46,078 nucleotides of DNA. Source: Novosphingobium sp. Rr 2-17. GTDB taxonomy: Bacteria > Pseudomonadota > Alphaproteobacteria > Sphingomonadales > Sphingomonadaceae. The stretch covers positions 1 to 46,078 of the forward strand of contig NZ_AKFJ01000088.1 in NCBI RefSeq assembly GCF_000272475.1, written 5' to 3'. Below are positions 16,106 through 24,203 of the stretch, piece by piece (positions within the stretch are counted from its first letter, which is position 1; the number at the start of each line of letters is the position of its first letter). The position numbers were made by a program, and so were the translations under genes. The notes under the pieces are model-generated. The model made no database searches. It was not told where the DNA came from and saw only the letters and a program-made list of their open reading frames with translations.

Positions 16106-16825
16106 ATGCTCAGGAAACTGCTCATCGTATTCGCCAGCGGCGTGATCTTGTCGATCGTCGCCTTCGGCTCCGCCTGGCTCGTTGGGGGCGACCGTGCCCG
16201 CCAGGAATTCGAACAACGCAACGGCTGGAACTGGACGTTCGGTGATGACGACGACGATGCCGCCCAGCATGGCCCTCGCAAAACCCGCTCGTTCCCCGTA
16301 GTTTCGGGCAGCCAGATCGCCATGGAAATCCCGGTCGAGCTCGACTTCGTGAAGGGCGACAAGTCCGAAATGACCGTCGAAGGCCCCGCCAGCGTGGTGG
16401 ACCGCCTGGTGTGGACCAACGGTCGCCTTTCGATCCAGGGCAAGAGCGTCAAGCACGGCATCAAGGTGCACATCACCGCGCCCGAGATTGCCGGGCTTGA
16501 TCTCGACGCCCCCGGCGACATCACCATGACCGGGCTGGACCAGCAGAAGCTGTATCTCAATTCCAACGCAGCGATCTCGCTCGATGCGTCGGGCAAAGTC
16601 CAGCAAGTCTTCGTCGACACCCGCGGCGCTGGCGACATTGACCTGGGCAAGCTCGAAGCCAAGGACGCCACCGTCCATGTGCGCGGCGTCGGCGACGTCA
16701 CCCTGGGCGCCACCGGCACCGTCAACGTCGAGATCAACGGCGCCGGCAACGTCTCACTGGTGCGCAAACCCGCCACCCTGCAGAGCCGGATCAACGGCGT
16801 GGGCAGCATCGACCACGATTACTGA
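16106..16825 (+). CDS. DUF2807 (head-GIN-type) envelope protein
   Basis: The protein has 239 residues: an N-terminal signal anchor (LLIVFASGVILSIVAFGSAWLVGG, about 5-28), a linker with a short acidic run (DDDDDAAQ), then a repetitive beta-helix-like domain from about 65. Recurring motifs are DAPGDITMTGL, DTRGAGDIDLGKL, VRGVGDVTLGATG and INGAGNVSLV, the hallmark of DUF2807. It is probably exposed to the periplasm. It is the last gene of the padR operon, 25 bp after DUF1700, with AAAGGA upstream, and is followed by a terminator. Confidence 0.87.
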   Translation: MLRKLLIVFASGVILSIVAFGSAWLVGGDRARQEFEQRNGWNWTFGDDDDDAAQHGPRKTRSFPVVSGSQIAMEIPVELDFVKGDKSEMTVEGPASVVDRLVWTNGRLSIQGKSVKHGIKVHITAPEIAGLDLDAPGDITMTGLDQQKLYLNSNAAISLDASGKVQQVFVDTRGAGDIDLGKLEAKDATVHVRGVGDVTLGATGTVNVEINGAGNVSLVRKPATLQSRINGVGSIDHDY

Positions 16826-16850
16826 CGGCTGAGTATCGGCTAAAACAAGG

Positions 16851-16880
16851 ACCGCGCTGTCGAAAGACGGCGCGGTTTTT
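16851..16880 (+). terminator. Rho-independent terminator of the padR operon
   Basis: ACCGCGCTGTC pairs with GACGGCGCGGT (one G-U) around GAAA, followed by TTTT. It begins 25 bp after the DUF2807 stop. Confidence 0.92.
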
Positions 16881-16900
16881 CGTTGTGGGGAGAAGGCGTG

Positions 16901-17244
16901 AAGACCTGGGGCCATTGCCCCAGACCCCCGGAATTTTGGGGGGCGCTTTCCATCCCCACCTTCGTCATTCCCGCGAAGGCGGGAACCCAGCTGAGGATGA
17001 TCGATGTAGCGCGATTCTTGAAGGGCAGCGCAACTACCGCCGGAGGCTATATGGTCTCCCGGCCCGAGCGCAGCGCAGAGGTGCAGCGTTGGCCCTGATC
17101 CTGACGTTTGCAGCGCGCGCCTCTACGGGCTTCGCAAATATGCACGGGCCTCAGCTGGGTTCCCGCCTGCGCGGGAATGACGAAGACGTGGTGGTCTGCA
17201 ACACGCAAAAATTCCGGGGGTCTGGGGCAATGGCCCTAGGTCTT
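16901..17244. repeat. Nested inverted-repeat composite element (344 bp)
   Basis: The outer arms 16901-16937 and 17208-17244 are 37-bp reverse complements with one mismatch. The inner arms 16960-16996 and 17149-17185 are another 37-bp inverted pair, also with one mismatch. The inner arm contains TCATTCCCGCGAAGGCGGGA, a motif common in proteobacterial intergenic repeats. The core 16997-17148 has no recognisable gene. The element fills the gap between the padR operon and the convergent metallophosphoesterase gene. It resembles a MITE-like or BIME-like unit. Confidence 0.8.
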
Positions 17245-17268
17245 CCCCTGCTCTCTAGCCCTTCAGCC

Positions 17269-18162
17269 TCAATATACCGGCGGATCGACCAGCGGCACCG
17301 TGCCGACCGGCGACACTGGTTCGCCCGGTTCGCGTGGGGGCAGGGCGTTTTCGGGCACTTCGTCGAGCTGCATCGCGCGGGTCGGTACATGTTCGAGGTT
17401 GCGGGCGGTGACGTGGATGTCCGGGCCGTCGATGACGATCGAGTTGAAGCTGGGCGGCGTGGAGCGGATGCGCTTGGACAATGTGCCGGCGCCGATCATC
17501 CGCAAGGGGCCGGCGGCGGTCTGTTCGACGAGATCGAACGGATCGTGGATGTGGCCCGACAGCACTGCCATCACCTTGCGCGAAGCGAGGGCTTCCATGG
17601 TCTTGGTGCCGTTGATCGTCAGCAGCTTGCCGTCGCGCTCGCGTCGTTCGGGCAAGGGGTGGTGGCAGGTCACGAGCACGCGGGTGCCTTCGGGCAGGGC
17701 ATCGATCGCGGCCAGGGTGTGGCGCAAGGCGTGGTCCGTCACCCAGCCGTTCGACCAAGGGAAGCGCTGGTACTGGGCGCGGGTGGTGGTGCGCAGCGGC
17801 ACGATCGCCAAGTCCGGCAAGTCGAGCTGGGCTTCGATCACGGCCGCCACGGCCTTGAAGCGCTTGTACGGGTCGAAGAAGCGCTCGTAGAGGTTGAAGT
17901 ACGGGATGTCGTGATTGCCGACATCGACCGTCACCGGCACGTCCAGGTCGCTGATCCACTGACACGCGGCCTTAAATTCATGGGTCCGCGCGCGCATCGT
18001 CAGATCGCCGGTGAGGGCGACGGCGTGCGGGCGTTCCACGTCGATGCAATGCTTGGCAAAGGCCAGCGCGGCGGGGTCTTCGAGGCCGAAGTGGATGTCG
18101 CTGATATGAAACAGTCGCAACGGCCCGCGCCAGTTTGCCTTACCGTGCATCGGTGGTTCCAT
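17269..18162 (-). CDS. Calcineurin-like metallophosphoesterase
   Basis: A cytoplasmic dinuclear-metal phosphoesterase of 297 residues. All family motifs are seen: HISDIHFG (Asp22, His24), TGDLT (Asp53), VGNHD (82-85), TCHHP (167-168) and LSGHIHDPF (His204, His206). The class resembles the CpdA/Icc-type cyclic-nucleotide phosphodiesterases, but the substrate cannot be fixed. The Met at 18150 is an alternative start. It overlaps the end of the upstream lipid kinase gene by 11-23 bp, so the two are coupled. Confidence 0.88.
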   Translation of the reverse strand: MEPPMHGKANWRGPLRLFHISDIHFGLEDPAALAFAKHCIDVERPHAVALTGDLTMRARTHEFKAACQWISDLDVPVTVDVGNHDIPYFNLYERFFDPYKRFKAVAAVIEAQLDLPDLAIVPLRTTTRAQYQRFPWSNGWVTDHALRHTLAAIDALPEGTRVLVTCHHPLPERRERDGKLLTINGTKTMEALASRKVMAVLSGHIHDPFDLVEQTAAGPLRMIGAGTLSKRIRSTPPSFNSIVIDGPDIHVTARNLEHVPTRAMQLDEVPENALPPREPGEPVSPVGTVPLVDPPVY

Positions 18163-19039
18163 CGCCGATGGTTTCCTCTGGGCGAGTCAGGATCAGGTCC
18201 ACTTCGCAAGTCGCCAGCTCGAAGCGTTCTTCGGCCTCTCCATCGCGGGATTCGCCGTCCATCAGCATGCCCATGGGCGCGCCGGTGGAACTGACGAGGC
18301 GCAAGGAGGAATGGCGGCCCAATTCGTCATGCGGGCCATTGCGGAAATTCCGACTGAGCAAGGCGATGCCTTGGCCGGCATAGTCGCCCAGCGATTCGGC
18401 GTAGAAGCCGTTCGCCTCCAGCCCGTCCTCATGCGGTACAACCGAGATCGCGACGTATCCTTCCTCGCGCCCACAATCCGCATCGGCGCACAGCACGCGC
18501 GGGCCGTTGGCGGAATAGCTGATCGCCTCGCGAGCGGTCGTGAAGAATTCGACGATCGAGGCCGCGCGCATCGCCTCGCGCACATCGTTCCACACCGCGC
18601 CGGGGCCGATCAGCGCGCCGGTGAGGCCATCGCCCAGACGTCCGCGAACCACTTTGGGCCGGACGCGAGAGAGGGGGGCGCCACTGGCAAGGCGCGGAAT
18701 AATGTCGAGTGCGGGGAAATCGCCATGCAAGCGCTTGGCCAGCAGATTCATAGTGCCGCCGGGCAACACCAGCACGCCGCCGCCCCAGCCGTAGGCGCCG
18801 GTGACCACCGAATGGGTGGTGCCGTCGCCGGCGAACACTGCCAGCAAATCGACACCTGCCGCGTCCAGCTCCTGCGGGCTGGGCGCTGGATCATCGGGAA
18901 AGCGCACGACGCGATCGGGCGCGAGGCCGATGCGGGTGAAGGCGGCAAGCAATTCGTCTACCACGGCATCGTCGTTGCTGCCGCTGGACGGATTGCAGAC
19001 GAACCACAGCTTGGCGAAGGGGGGAGCGGACCCGGTCAT
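18140..19039 (-). CDS. Diacylglycerol-kinase-fold lipid kinase
   Basis: The protein has 299 residues with the DAGK catalytic fold: CNPSSGSND (about 15-23), AGDGT (70-74) and VLPGGTMNLLA (91-101). The C-terminal beta domain has an odd GREEGYVAISVVPHEDGLEANGFYAES stretch and ends in an acidic tail. It likely phosphorylates a lipid or sphingolipid-type substrate; sphingomonads make glycosphingolipids, but nothing in the sequence proves that link. It is first in a two-gene unit with the metallophosphoesterase. Confidence 0.85.
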   Translation of the reverse strand: MTGSAPPFAKLWFVCNPSSGSNDDAVVDELLAAFTRIGLAPDRVVRFPDDPAPSPQELDAAGVDLLAVFAGDGTTHSVVTGAYGWGGGVLVLPGGTMNLLAKRLHGDFPALDIIPRLASGAPLSRVRPKVVRGRLGDGLTGALIGPGAVWNDVREAMRAASIVEFFTTAREAISYSANGPRVLCADADCGREEGYVAISVVPHEDGLEANGFYAESLGDYAGQGIALLSRNFRNGPHDELGRHSSLRLVSSTGAPMGMLMDGESRDGEAEERFELATCEVDLILTRPEETIGDGTTDAR

Positions 19040-19076
19040 GTGCGCAAGAACCGGGGGGCTGAGCGAATGTTCCCGG

Positions 19077-19346
19077 TCATAGCCGGCTTCCCATCAGCAG
19101 CCACGCACCTGCGACAGTCAGTGCAGTGTAGATCGCGTAGACCCATGCCCATCCGCTTGATCCGGTTGTGACCATAACCATTGCCGCCAGAAGCACGGCG
19201 AACTCCAGCATGAGCGAGATGCGTCCGCCAAGCGGGTGCGAAAGCATCGGGACACGCGTCAGCGCGGGATGCCGGCTTTCGAGCACGGCCTTATGCGCCG
19301 CGAAGTTGAAGACGCCAAAAAAGAAGACGAGCACCAAGGCCACCAT
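19077..19346 (-). CDS. Small three-helix membrane protein, unrecognised
   Basis: The protein has 89 residues: helix 1 at about 2-17, helix 2 at about 46-62, helix 3 at about 67-85, with RHPALTRVPMLSHPLGGR between the first two. No domain is recognised. It lies 37 bp upstream of the lipid kinase gene on the same strand, so it may belong to that unit. Confidence 0.6.
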   Translation of the reverse strand: MVALVLVFFFGVFNFAAHKAVLESRHPALTRVPMLSHPLGGRISLMLEFAVLLAAMVMVTTGSSGWAWVYAIYTALTVAGAWLLMGSRL

Positions 19347-19642
19347 CGTGCCGTTCTAGTGCGGGTTCCCGTGCAGGGAAAGACGCGGATGGGCGGAAAT
19401 GACCGGCGGGCAGGTCTCACGCACGAATCGGTCACTTCATCGCCGGCGTTGCGCAATTTCCCCGCTCGACGCTCGTCGACTACAAATGTCGTTCGTCCGT
19501 CCGCATGTGCGCTCGTCGATGCCGTTGGGGCGGCAATCGACCTGCGCGTGAAGCCTCCCGCGAATCGGGCCACAGCCAAGTCATCGAGCCCGGCGACACG
19601 AAAACGTGCCTTCAGCCTCGGCTCATCTGAGGAGGAAAAACC

Positions 19643-19963
19643 ATGTTCAAGATTGCCAACACCACCACCGCCATTGCCGCTGCTGCCATCTGCACCGCCG
19701 CGCTGTTCGCGAGCCCCGCCGCCTACGCCAAGAGCGTCGAAGTGAGCTACGCCGACCTCGACCTCACCACGGCTGAAGGCCAGAAGGCGCTCGACAGGCG
19801 GCTCAACCGCGCCGCGCGCAGCGCTTGCGGCCTCGATGAAGTCACCACGGGCACGCATTTGCCCAGCGCCAGCGCCCGCCTGTGCTACGAGCAAGCCCGC
19901 GCCAAGTCGAAAGAGCGCTTGGCCGAAGCGATCGCCAGCAAGAGCGAACGCCTGGGCGGCTGA
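19643..19963 (+). CDS. UrcA family protein
   Basis: A secreted or periplasmic protein of 106 residues, of a family found mainly in Sphingomonadales and Caulobacterales, function unknown. It has a signal peptide ending FASPAAYA, then the UrcA core SVEVSYADLDLTTAEGQKALDRRLNRAARSACGL and a C-terminal segment with LCYEQARAKSKERLAEAIASK. Two cysteines (in SACGL and RLCYE) probably form a disulfide. A strong GAGGAGG lies about 8 nt before the ATG. The 296 bp upstream hold no gene that I can support. A terminator follows. Confidence 0.88.
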   Translation: MFKIANTTTAIAAAAICTAALFASPAAYAKSVEVSYADLDLTTAEGQKALDRRLNRAARSACGLDEVTTGTHLPSASARLCYEQARAKSKERLAEAIASKSERLGG

Positions 19964-20048
19964 TCCCATCTTGGCTGGGCGGCCCACGCCGCCCGCCACA
20001 CCCTATTCCACAAGGTCCCAAAAGAGAAAAGACCCGGAAAAACTCCAG

Positions 20049-20074
20049 TGGCGGGCTTAACGGCCCGCCATTTT
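20049..20074 (+). terminator. Terminator downstream of urcA, overlapping the LytTR gene end
   Basis: TGGCGGGC and GCCCGCCA form a perfect eight-pair stem around TTAACG, followed by TTTTC. The loop contains the stop codon of the opposite-strand response regulator gene, so its terminal codons double as the terminator for urcA. Confidence 0.7.
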
Positions 20075-20821
20075 CTTGACCGACGGCAGATACGTGCGCC
20101 CGATCCGCAGCGCCGCGCCATCCGCTGTTTCGGCACACCATACCCCCAAGCCTTCATGGCGCAGGCCAGTGACATGGTTGCGGCGCAGGATGCAACTGCG
20201 ATGGATGCGGATGAACGCCTCTGGATCGAGCCGTTCTTCCAGGCCGGTGATGGTCTGGAGCAGTAAGTAGCTTTGCGTCCCCACATGCAGCCGCACGTAA
20301 TCGCGCTCGGCGTCGATGCGCTGCACTTCGCTGGCCGGCACCCGTACCAGTTCGGAGCGGTGCGGCACCCAGAACTCTTCCAGCCAGAGCCCTGCCGGAA
20401 CCGACGCCGGGGCCAGGCGCTGCGCGCGCCGCGAGACGACGCGCGCGATCGCGCGCGCCAGCCGATCCGGCGCGACCGGCTTGAGCACATAGTCCACGGC
20501 ATCGATGTCGAACGCTTCCACGGCGAACTCGTCGTGCGCAGTGACGAAGATCACCGCCGGCGGGTTCGCCCGTTCCGACAAGCGGCGCGCGACGGTCAGC
20601 CCATCGGTTTCGGGCATCGTCAGGTCGAGTAGGAGCAAGTCAGGACACAGCGCTTCGTTCAGCCGCAGCGCGGCCTGGCCGTCGCTGGCCGTACCTACGA
20701 CCGAGATCCCGTCGAGCCGCGAGCAGATGACTTGCATGCGTTCCACCGCAAGCGGCTCGTCATCGACGATGAGCGTGCGCAGCGGTGCTGAATGCGGTGG
20801 TGTTCCCATGGCGTCAGACAC
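20057..20821 (-). CDS. LytTR-family response regulator
   Basis: A two-component output protein of 254 residues. The receiver domain spans about 15-130, with acidic Asp20/Asp21, phospho-acceptor Asp66 in LLLLDLTMPE, the T-x-H region FVTAHDEFAVEAF and the Lys of YVLKPVAP. The C-terminal LytTR DNA-binding domain spans about 150-250 (VPASEVQRIDAERDYVRLHVGTQSYLLLQTITGLEERLDPEAFIRIHRSCILRRNHV). The start is GTG at 20821, supported by GGGAG 7 nt upstream, which overlaps the kinase gene by 8 bp; the ATG at 20809 is the alternative. It pairs with the adjacent kinase. Confidence 0.92.
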   Translation of the reverse strand: MSDAMGTPPHSAPLRTLIVDDEPLAVERMQVICSRLDGISVVGTASDGQAALRLNEALCPDLLLLDLTMPETDGLTVARRLSERANPPAVIFVTAHDEFAVEAFDIDAVDYVLKPVAPDRLARAIARVVSRRAQRLAPASVPAGLWLEEFWVPHRSELVRVPASEVQRIDAERDYVRLHVGTQSYLLLQTITGLEERLDPEAFIRIHRSCILRRNHVTGLRHEGLGVWCAETADGAALRIGRTYLPSVKKMAGR

Positions 20822-22178
20822 GCGCGAACTCCCGGTGGGTTGGCCGGGCGCCCAGTTCCAGCGGGATTCGCAGCACCGTGGCGAAGCCGCCCTCGGGGCG
20901 CTTGCCGGCGATCATCGTCGCATCCTCGCCATAGCGCGCGCGCAAACGATCGCGCACATTGCTGAGACCGATGCCGAAGCCTTCGGTCTTGTGGTCGATT
21001 TCCTTGCGCTCGGCACCGGGGCCATCGTCGCTGACGGAAAGCACCAACTTGTCACCATCCAAACCTCGTTCGCGGTGTGCGGCGATCGTCACCGTCACGG
21101 GATCGCGGGTGGCGGCGACAGCATATTTGACCGAGTTTTCGACGAGCGGCTGGAGGATCATGCCTGGCACCATCGCACCGGCCAGCGCCGGGTCAAGGTC
21201 GATCTTGGTCAGCAGGCGACTGGGGAACCGCACCGCCTCGATCGCGAAGTACAGCGTCTGCAATTCGATCTCGTCCTCCAGCCGCATGTCGTTGGAGGGA
21301 TCGCCCGAAAGGGTGCGGCGGTAGAAGGTGGATAGCGTCTGCAGCATTTCCTCGGCGTCGTCCTGCCGTCCGGTCATCACCAGCGCGGACAGAGAGTTCA
21401 ACGTGTTGAACAGGAAGTGCGGGTTCACCTGGTAGCGCAAGCTGCGCAGTTCGGCGGCCTCGGCGGCGCGGCGATACTCGCCCTCGCGGCGCTCGGCAGC
21501 GCGCGCTTCCTCAGCCTTGGCCAGCGCGAAATAGAGCGCGGCCCAGGCCAGCACCAGGAAGTAGCGGCCAAAGGCGTTGTCGGCGATCGTCGACCAGCGG
21601 CTGGAGCTTTGGCCCATTGCTTCACTGGTGTGTATCGTGATCGCTGAGCCCTTATGGGTTGTGGAGACCGTAGGCGCCGTCGGGGTCGGCTGTTTCGGTG
21701 GGGCAGCAGCATCGTTATCGTCTTGCGCCTCGTCAGGCGGCGGGGGGGCAGTCGGCGGCTTGGGCAAGTCTACCAGAATGTTGCCGGCCTCATCGCGTGA
21801 GATGCGCACGTTGCCGGCCTTGATCGCGGCCTTGTCCTGGGCGCCGCCATAAGCATGGGTCATGTCAATGTCGGCAAAAACCACGTCGTTGACCACACTC
21901 AGCGCCAACGACAACGGCAGCGCGCCGATCAGCACCACCGCGAGCCGCACGCCGCCGGACTTGCGTTCCACCATCTGCAGCAGTGGCAGGACGGCGGCCA
22001 TCAGCAGCATCGAGAGGATGCAGATCGTCAACCGGCGCGACAGGATCGGCCAATCCATGTCGAAGCCCTGGAACATGCCTCGCAGACTGGCGACGACGAA
22101 ATAGCAGGCCCATAGCGCCGCGAGTGACAACAGGACGAGCCGCGCGGGAACACGCGGCGTGGGTGCGATCTCGATCAT
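20814..22178 (-). CDS. LytS-type sensor histidine kinase
   Basis: The protein has 454 residues. Membrane helices lie near 13-30, 48-68 and 78-98, with a fourth near 205-222 after a proline-rich, probably extracytoplasmic region (about 138-172, PPTAPPPPDE). The HisKA_7TM/His_kinase domain begins with RSLRYQVNPHFLFNTLNSL (His254), followed by an HATPase with ILQPLVENSVKYA and GPGAERKEIDHKTEGFGIGLSNVRDRL. The signal is unknown. It sits at the start of a kinase-regulator operon, with the regulator overlapping its 3' end. Confidence 0.9.
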   Translation of the reverse strand: MIEIAPTPRVPARLVLLSLAALWACYFVVASLRGMFQGFDMDWPILSRRLTICILSMLLMAAVLPLLQMVERKSGGVRLAVVLIGALPLSLALSVVNDVVFADIDMTHAYGGAQDKAAIKAGNVRISRDEAGNILVDLPKPPTAPPPPDEAQDDNDAAAPPKQPTPTAPTVSTTHKGSAITIHTSEAMGQSSSRWSTIADNAFGRYFLVLAWAALYFALAKAEEARAAERREGEYRRAAEAAELRSLRYQVNPHFLFNTLNSLSALVMTGRQDDAEEMLQTLSTFYRRTLSGDPSNDMRLEDEIELQTLYFAIEAVRFPSRLLTKIDLDPALAGAMVPGMILQPLVENSVKYAVAATRDPVTVTIAAHRERGLDGDKLVLSVSDDGPGAERKEIDHKTEGFGIGLSNVRDRLRARYGEDATMIAGKRPEGGFATVLRIPLELGARPTHREFARV

Positions 22179-22260
22179 TACGCCGCACGATAGACCTAAC
22201 GAGCGCGATTACGCCAGTTCGATGGTCGAGCGCGGTCTGTCGTTGGTCGAAGTGCGCTGC

Positions 22261-23376
22261 TCAGGCGGCTTCGACGTGGACCTGATGGATCTGCGTGCGC
22301 ACCCGTCCTTTGTCGACCAGCTTGCGCACGTAATCCAGCTTGGCAACGATCGCGTCGGACAAGTGGAACGGATACAGGTCCGGCTGGCCCATCGCGCGGT
22401 TCACCGCGTTCATCGCGAATGAAAGCGGCGCCATGGCGTCGGCCAGGGCGCGGGTTTCGGCAGTGTAGGGATCGAAATTCACGTCCACTTCCAGATGCGC
22501 AGCCCCGTTGGTGGGCGCATCGAGTGACAGATCGAAACCGCCGACCGTCGCCAGCACATCGACGATGTGGAGATAGTGGGCGAAGGTCTCGGCAAAGTCC
22601 TCCCACGGATGGGCCGTCGCGTAATAGCTGACGTAGGCGTCGGTCCAGACACGGGTCGGGGCATCGCTGTAGTGGGTGTGCAGGCTCTGCTGGTAATCGA
22701 TCCGCTCGTCTCCGAACACCGCGCGGCACGCCTCGCGCTCCTCCGGATCGGGTTCGACCAGCCGCGACCAGTAGTGATGCCCCACCTCGTGGCGGAAGTG
22801 GCCCAGCAAGGTGCGGTAAGGCTCGCCCATCGCGTTGCGGATGCGCTCGCGCTGGGCATCGTCGGCCTCGATCAGGTTGAGAGTGATGAGGCCGGAATCG
22901 TGGCCGGTGACGATCCGGGGCGTCCCGGCCTTTTCGGCAGCGGCATCGTAGAGGAAGTCGAAGGCCAGCCCCTGTACGCCAAGGCCGGCGGCCTCTGTCC
23001 GGTTTTCGAGCGGTAGGCCCAGCTTGAGCAAGGTGTGGATCATCCGGCGCTTGGCCGATTCGATCCGCGCCCAGCGCTGCGGCACAGTAGGCTCGGTCAG
23101 GTCGGGAATGGTGCGATTGTGCCGGCAGGCGCGGCACAGCTTGGTCGCTTCATGGCTGCCGACCAGCCAGTTGCAGATACGATAGGCATTGTTGTTATAG
23201 CACACGACCATGTCCGCCACATCGCCGCCGCCATCGCGCCAGACGGTGGCGCCATCGGCCAGGAAGCGGAAGGCGTCGGTGTTCGGATCGTAGCCCAGCG
23301 TCGCCTTGCAGCTGGGGCAGACGCGGACTTCGAAGTGATTGAGACGGCGGCAGTTCGGACACGCGAACGGGCGCAT
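22261..23376 (-). CDS. Putative zinc-binding metallopeptidase with N-terminal zinc ribbon
   Basis: Of 371 residues, it starts at the ATG at 23376 (MRPFACPNCRRLNHFEVRVCPSC), which puts a two-CxxC zinc ribbon at residues 6-23, as in this family. A longer frame reaching 23415 begins with TTG and has no family resemblance. A further CRAC is near residue 80. The peptidase signature GHFRHEVGHHYW (HExxH) lies near 195, followed by a downstream WEDFAETFAHYLHIVD segment. Members are annotated as putative zinc peptidases without known substrate. It is divergent from the PepSY pair. Confidence 0.8.
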   Translation of the reverse strand: MRPFACPNCRRLNHFEVRVCPSCKATLGYDPNTDAFRFLADGATVWRDGGGDVADMVVCYNNNAYRICNWLVGSHEATKLCRACRHNRTIPDLTEPTVPQRWARIESAKRRMIHTLLKLGLPLENRTEAAGLGVQGLAFDFLYDAAAEKAGTPRIVTGHDSGLITLNLIEADDAQRERIRNAMGEPYRTLLGHFRHEVGHHYWSRLVEPDPEEREACRAVFGDERIDYQQSLHTHYSDAPTRVWTDAYVSYYATAHPWEDFAETFAHYLHIVDVLATVGGFDLSLDAPTNGAAHLEVDVNFDPYTAETRALADAMAPLSFAMNAVNRAMGQPDLYPFHLSDAIVAKLDYVRKLVDKGRVRTQIHQVHVEAA

Positions 23377-23539
23377 GAAAATATCCACTTGTTGTAAAAA
23401 GGTTTGCGCGTTCAACGCAGCACAGCGCGAGACGTTTCACACATGGGCATTACCGGCCCCGATGGAAAGGCAAGCAGGGGGCCGATCAGGTGGCCAGAAC
23501 CCCGCTGTCGCGGCCATGTCGCAGCGCATCGGTAGCTTG

Positions 23540-23562
23540 CTAATGCGAATGGGTTGCATTAG
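23540..23562. promoter_or_regulatory. Fur/Mur-like box upstream of the PepSY pair
   Basis: The core TGCGAATGGGTTGCA (23544-23558) fits the alphaproteobacterial Fur/Mur pattern TGCAAAT-N-ATTTGCA at its outer positions and is extended to a 7-bp exact dyad (CTAATGC/GCATTAG). It lies about 70 bp before the membrane-protein start and could also face the peptidase gene. Seen by eye. Confidence 0.45.
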
Positions 23563-23630
23563 TGCCTTGCTGGCCTTGTCCATCTTCAGAAGCTTTTTTT
23601 CATGACCGCACCCAGCCAGAGCCGTCCCGC

Positions 23631-24203
23631 GTGACGAAGAGCAGTGTCCTGCTGGCGTTCGCGCTCATCGCGCCGCTCATCGGCGTCGGCGTATTGCGGT
23701 TGGCCTGGGCGGGGCCGCGCCGCTCCGTGGGCGCAAACGCCGCCGGCTGGGCGCTGATGCTGGGCGGGGCGCTGGCGGGGGGCATGGCGCATGGTGCATG
23801 GGGGGTGTCGATATCGGCGCTGATGGGCATGGCCGCCGCGTTCCTGGTGCTGGCCTGGGCCGCCGTTGCCTCACCGCCGAGCAAGGCGCGCGCATCCAAC
23901 CGCCGCGTCGGCTTGATCCCCCAAAAGGGTGAGCCGTTGCGGCTGGCGGGCCGCGCGTTGACGTTCGTGCTGGTGGCAGTCGTCGCGGCCATAGTGGCAG
24001 TGGGCCTGGCGGTCACGACGCGCGGTGTGGCCGGAAAAGCCGGCGTGGGTGCTGCCGATGCGACCGTGTTGGCATACTTCGTTCTGCCGATCGTGTGGTC
24101 GCTGATCGCCTTCGTTTTGCTGATGCAAGAAAGCCGCCGCCGCCAGGCCATCGTGCTGGGCGTGGCGAGCCTGCCGATCCTGGCCTTGGGGCTGGTGGCA
24201 TGA
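23631..24203 (+). CDS. Multi-pass membrane protein upstream of the PepSY gene, probable iron-uptake partner
   Basis: The protein has 190 residues and about five hydrophobic helices (about 8-25, 32-50, 55-77, 107-125 and 142-165). I recognise no named domain. It precedes, and overlaps by ATGA, the PepSY-TM gene; small membrane proteins in this position are common in siderophore/iron-reduction operons. The start chosen is GTG at 23631; it lacks a strong ribosome site. An 11-codon frame (ATG at 23602, stop 23632-23634) ends as GTGA on this start and might couple them. Confidence 0.6.
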   Translation: MTKSSVLLAFALIAPLIGVGVLRLAWAGPRRSVGANAAGWALMLGGALAGGMAHGAWGVSISALMGMAAAFLVLAWAAVASPPSKARASNRRVGLIPQKGEPLRLAGRALTFVLVAVVAAIVAVGLAVTTRGVAGKAGVGAADATVLAYFVLPIVWSLIAFVLLMQESRRRQAIVLGVASLPILALGLVA

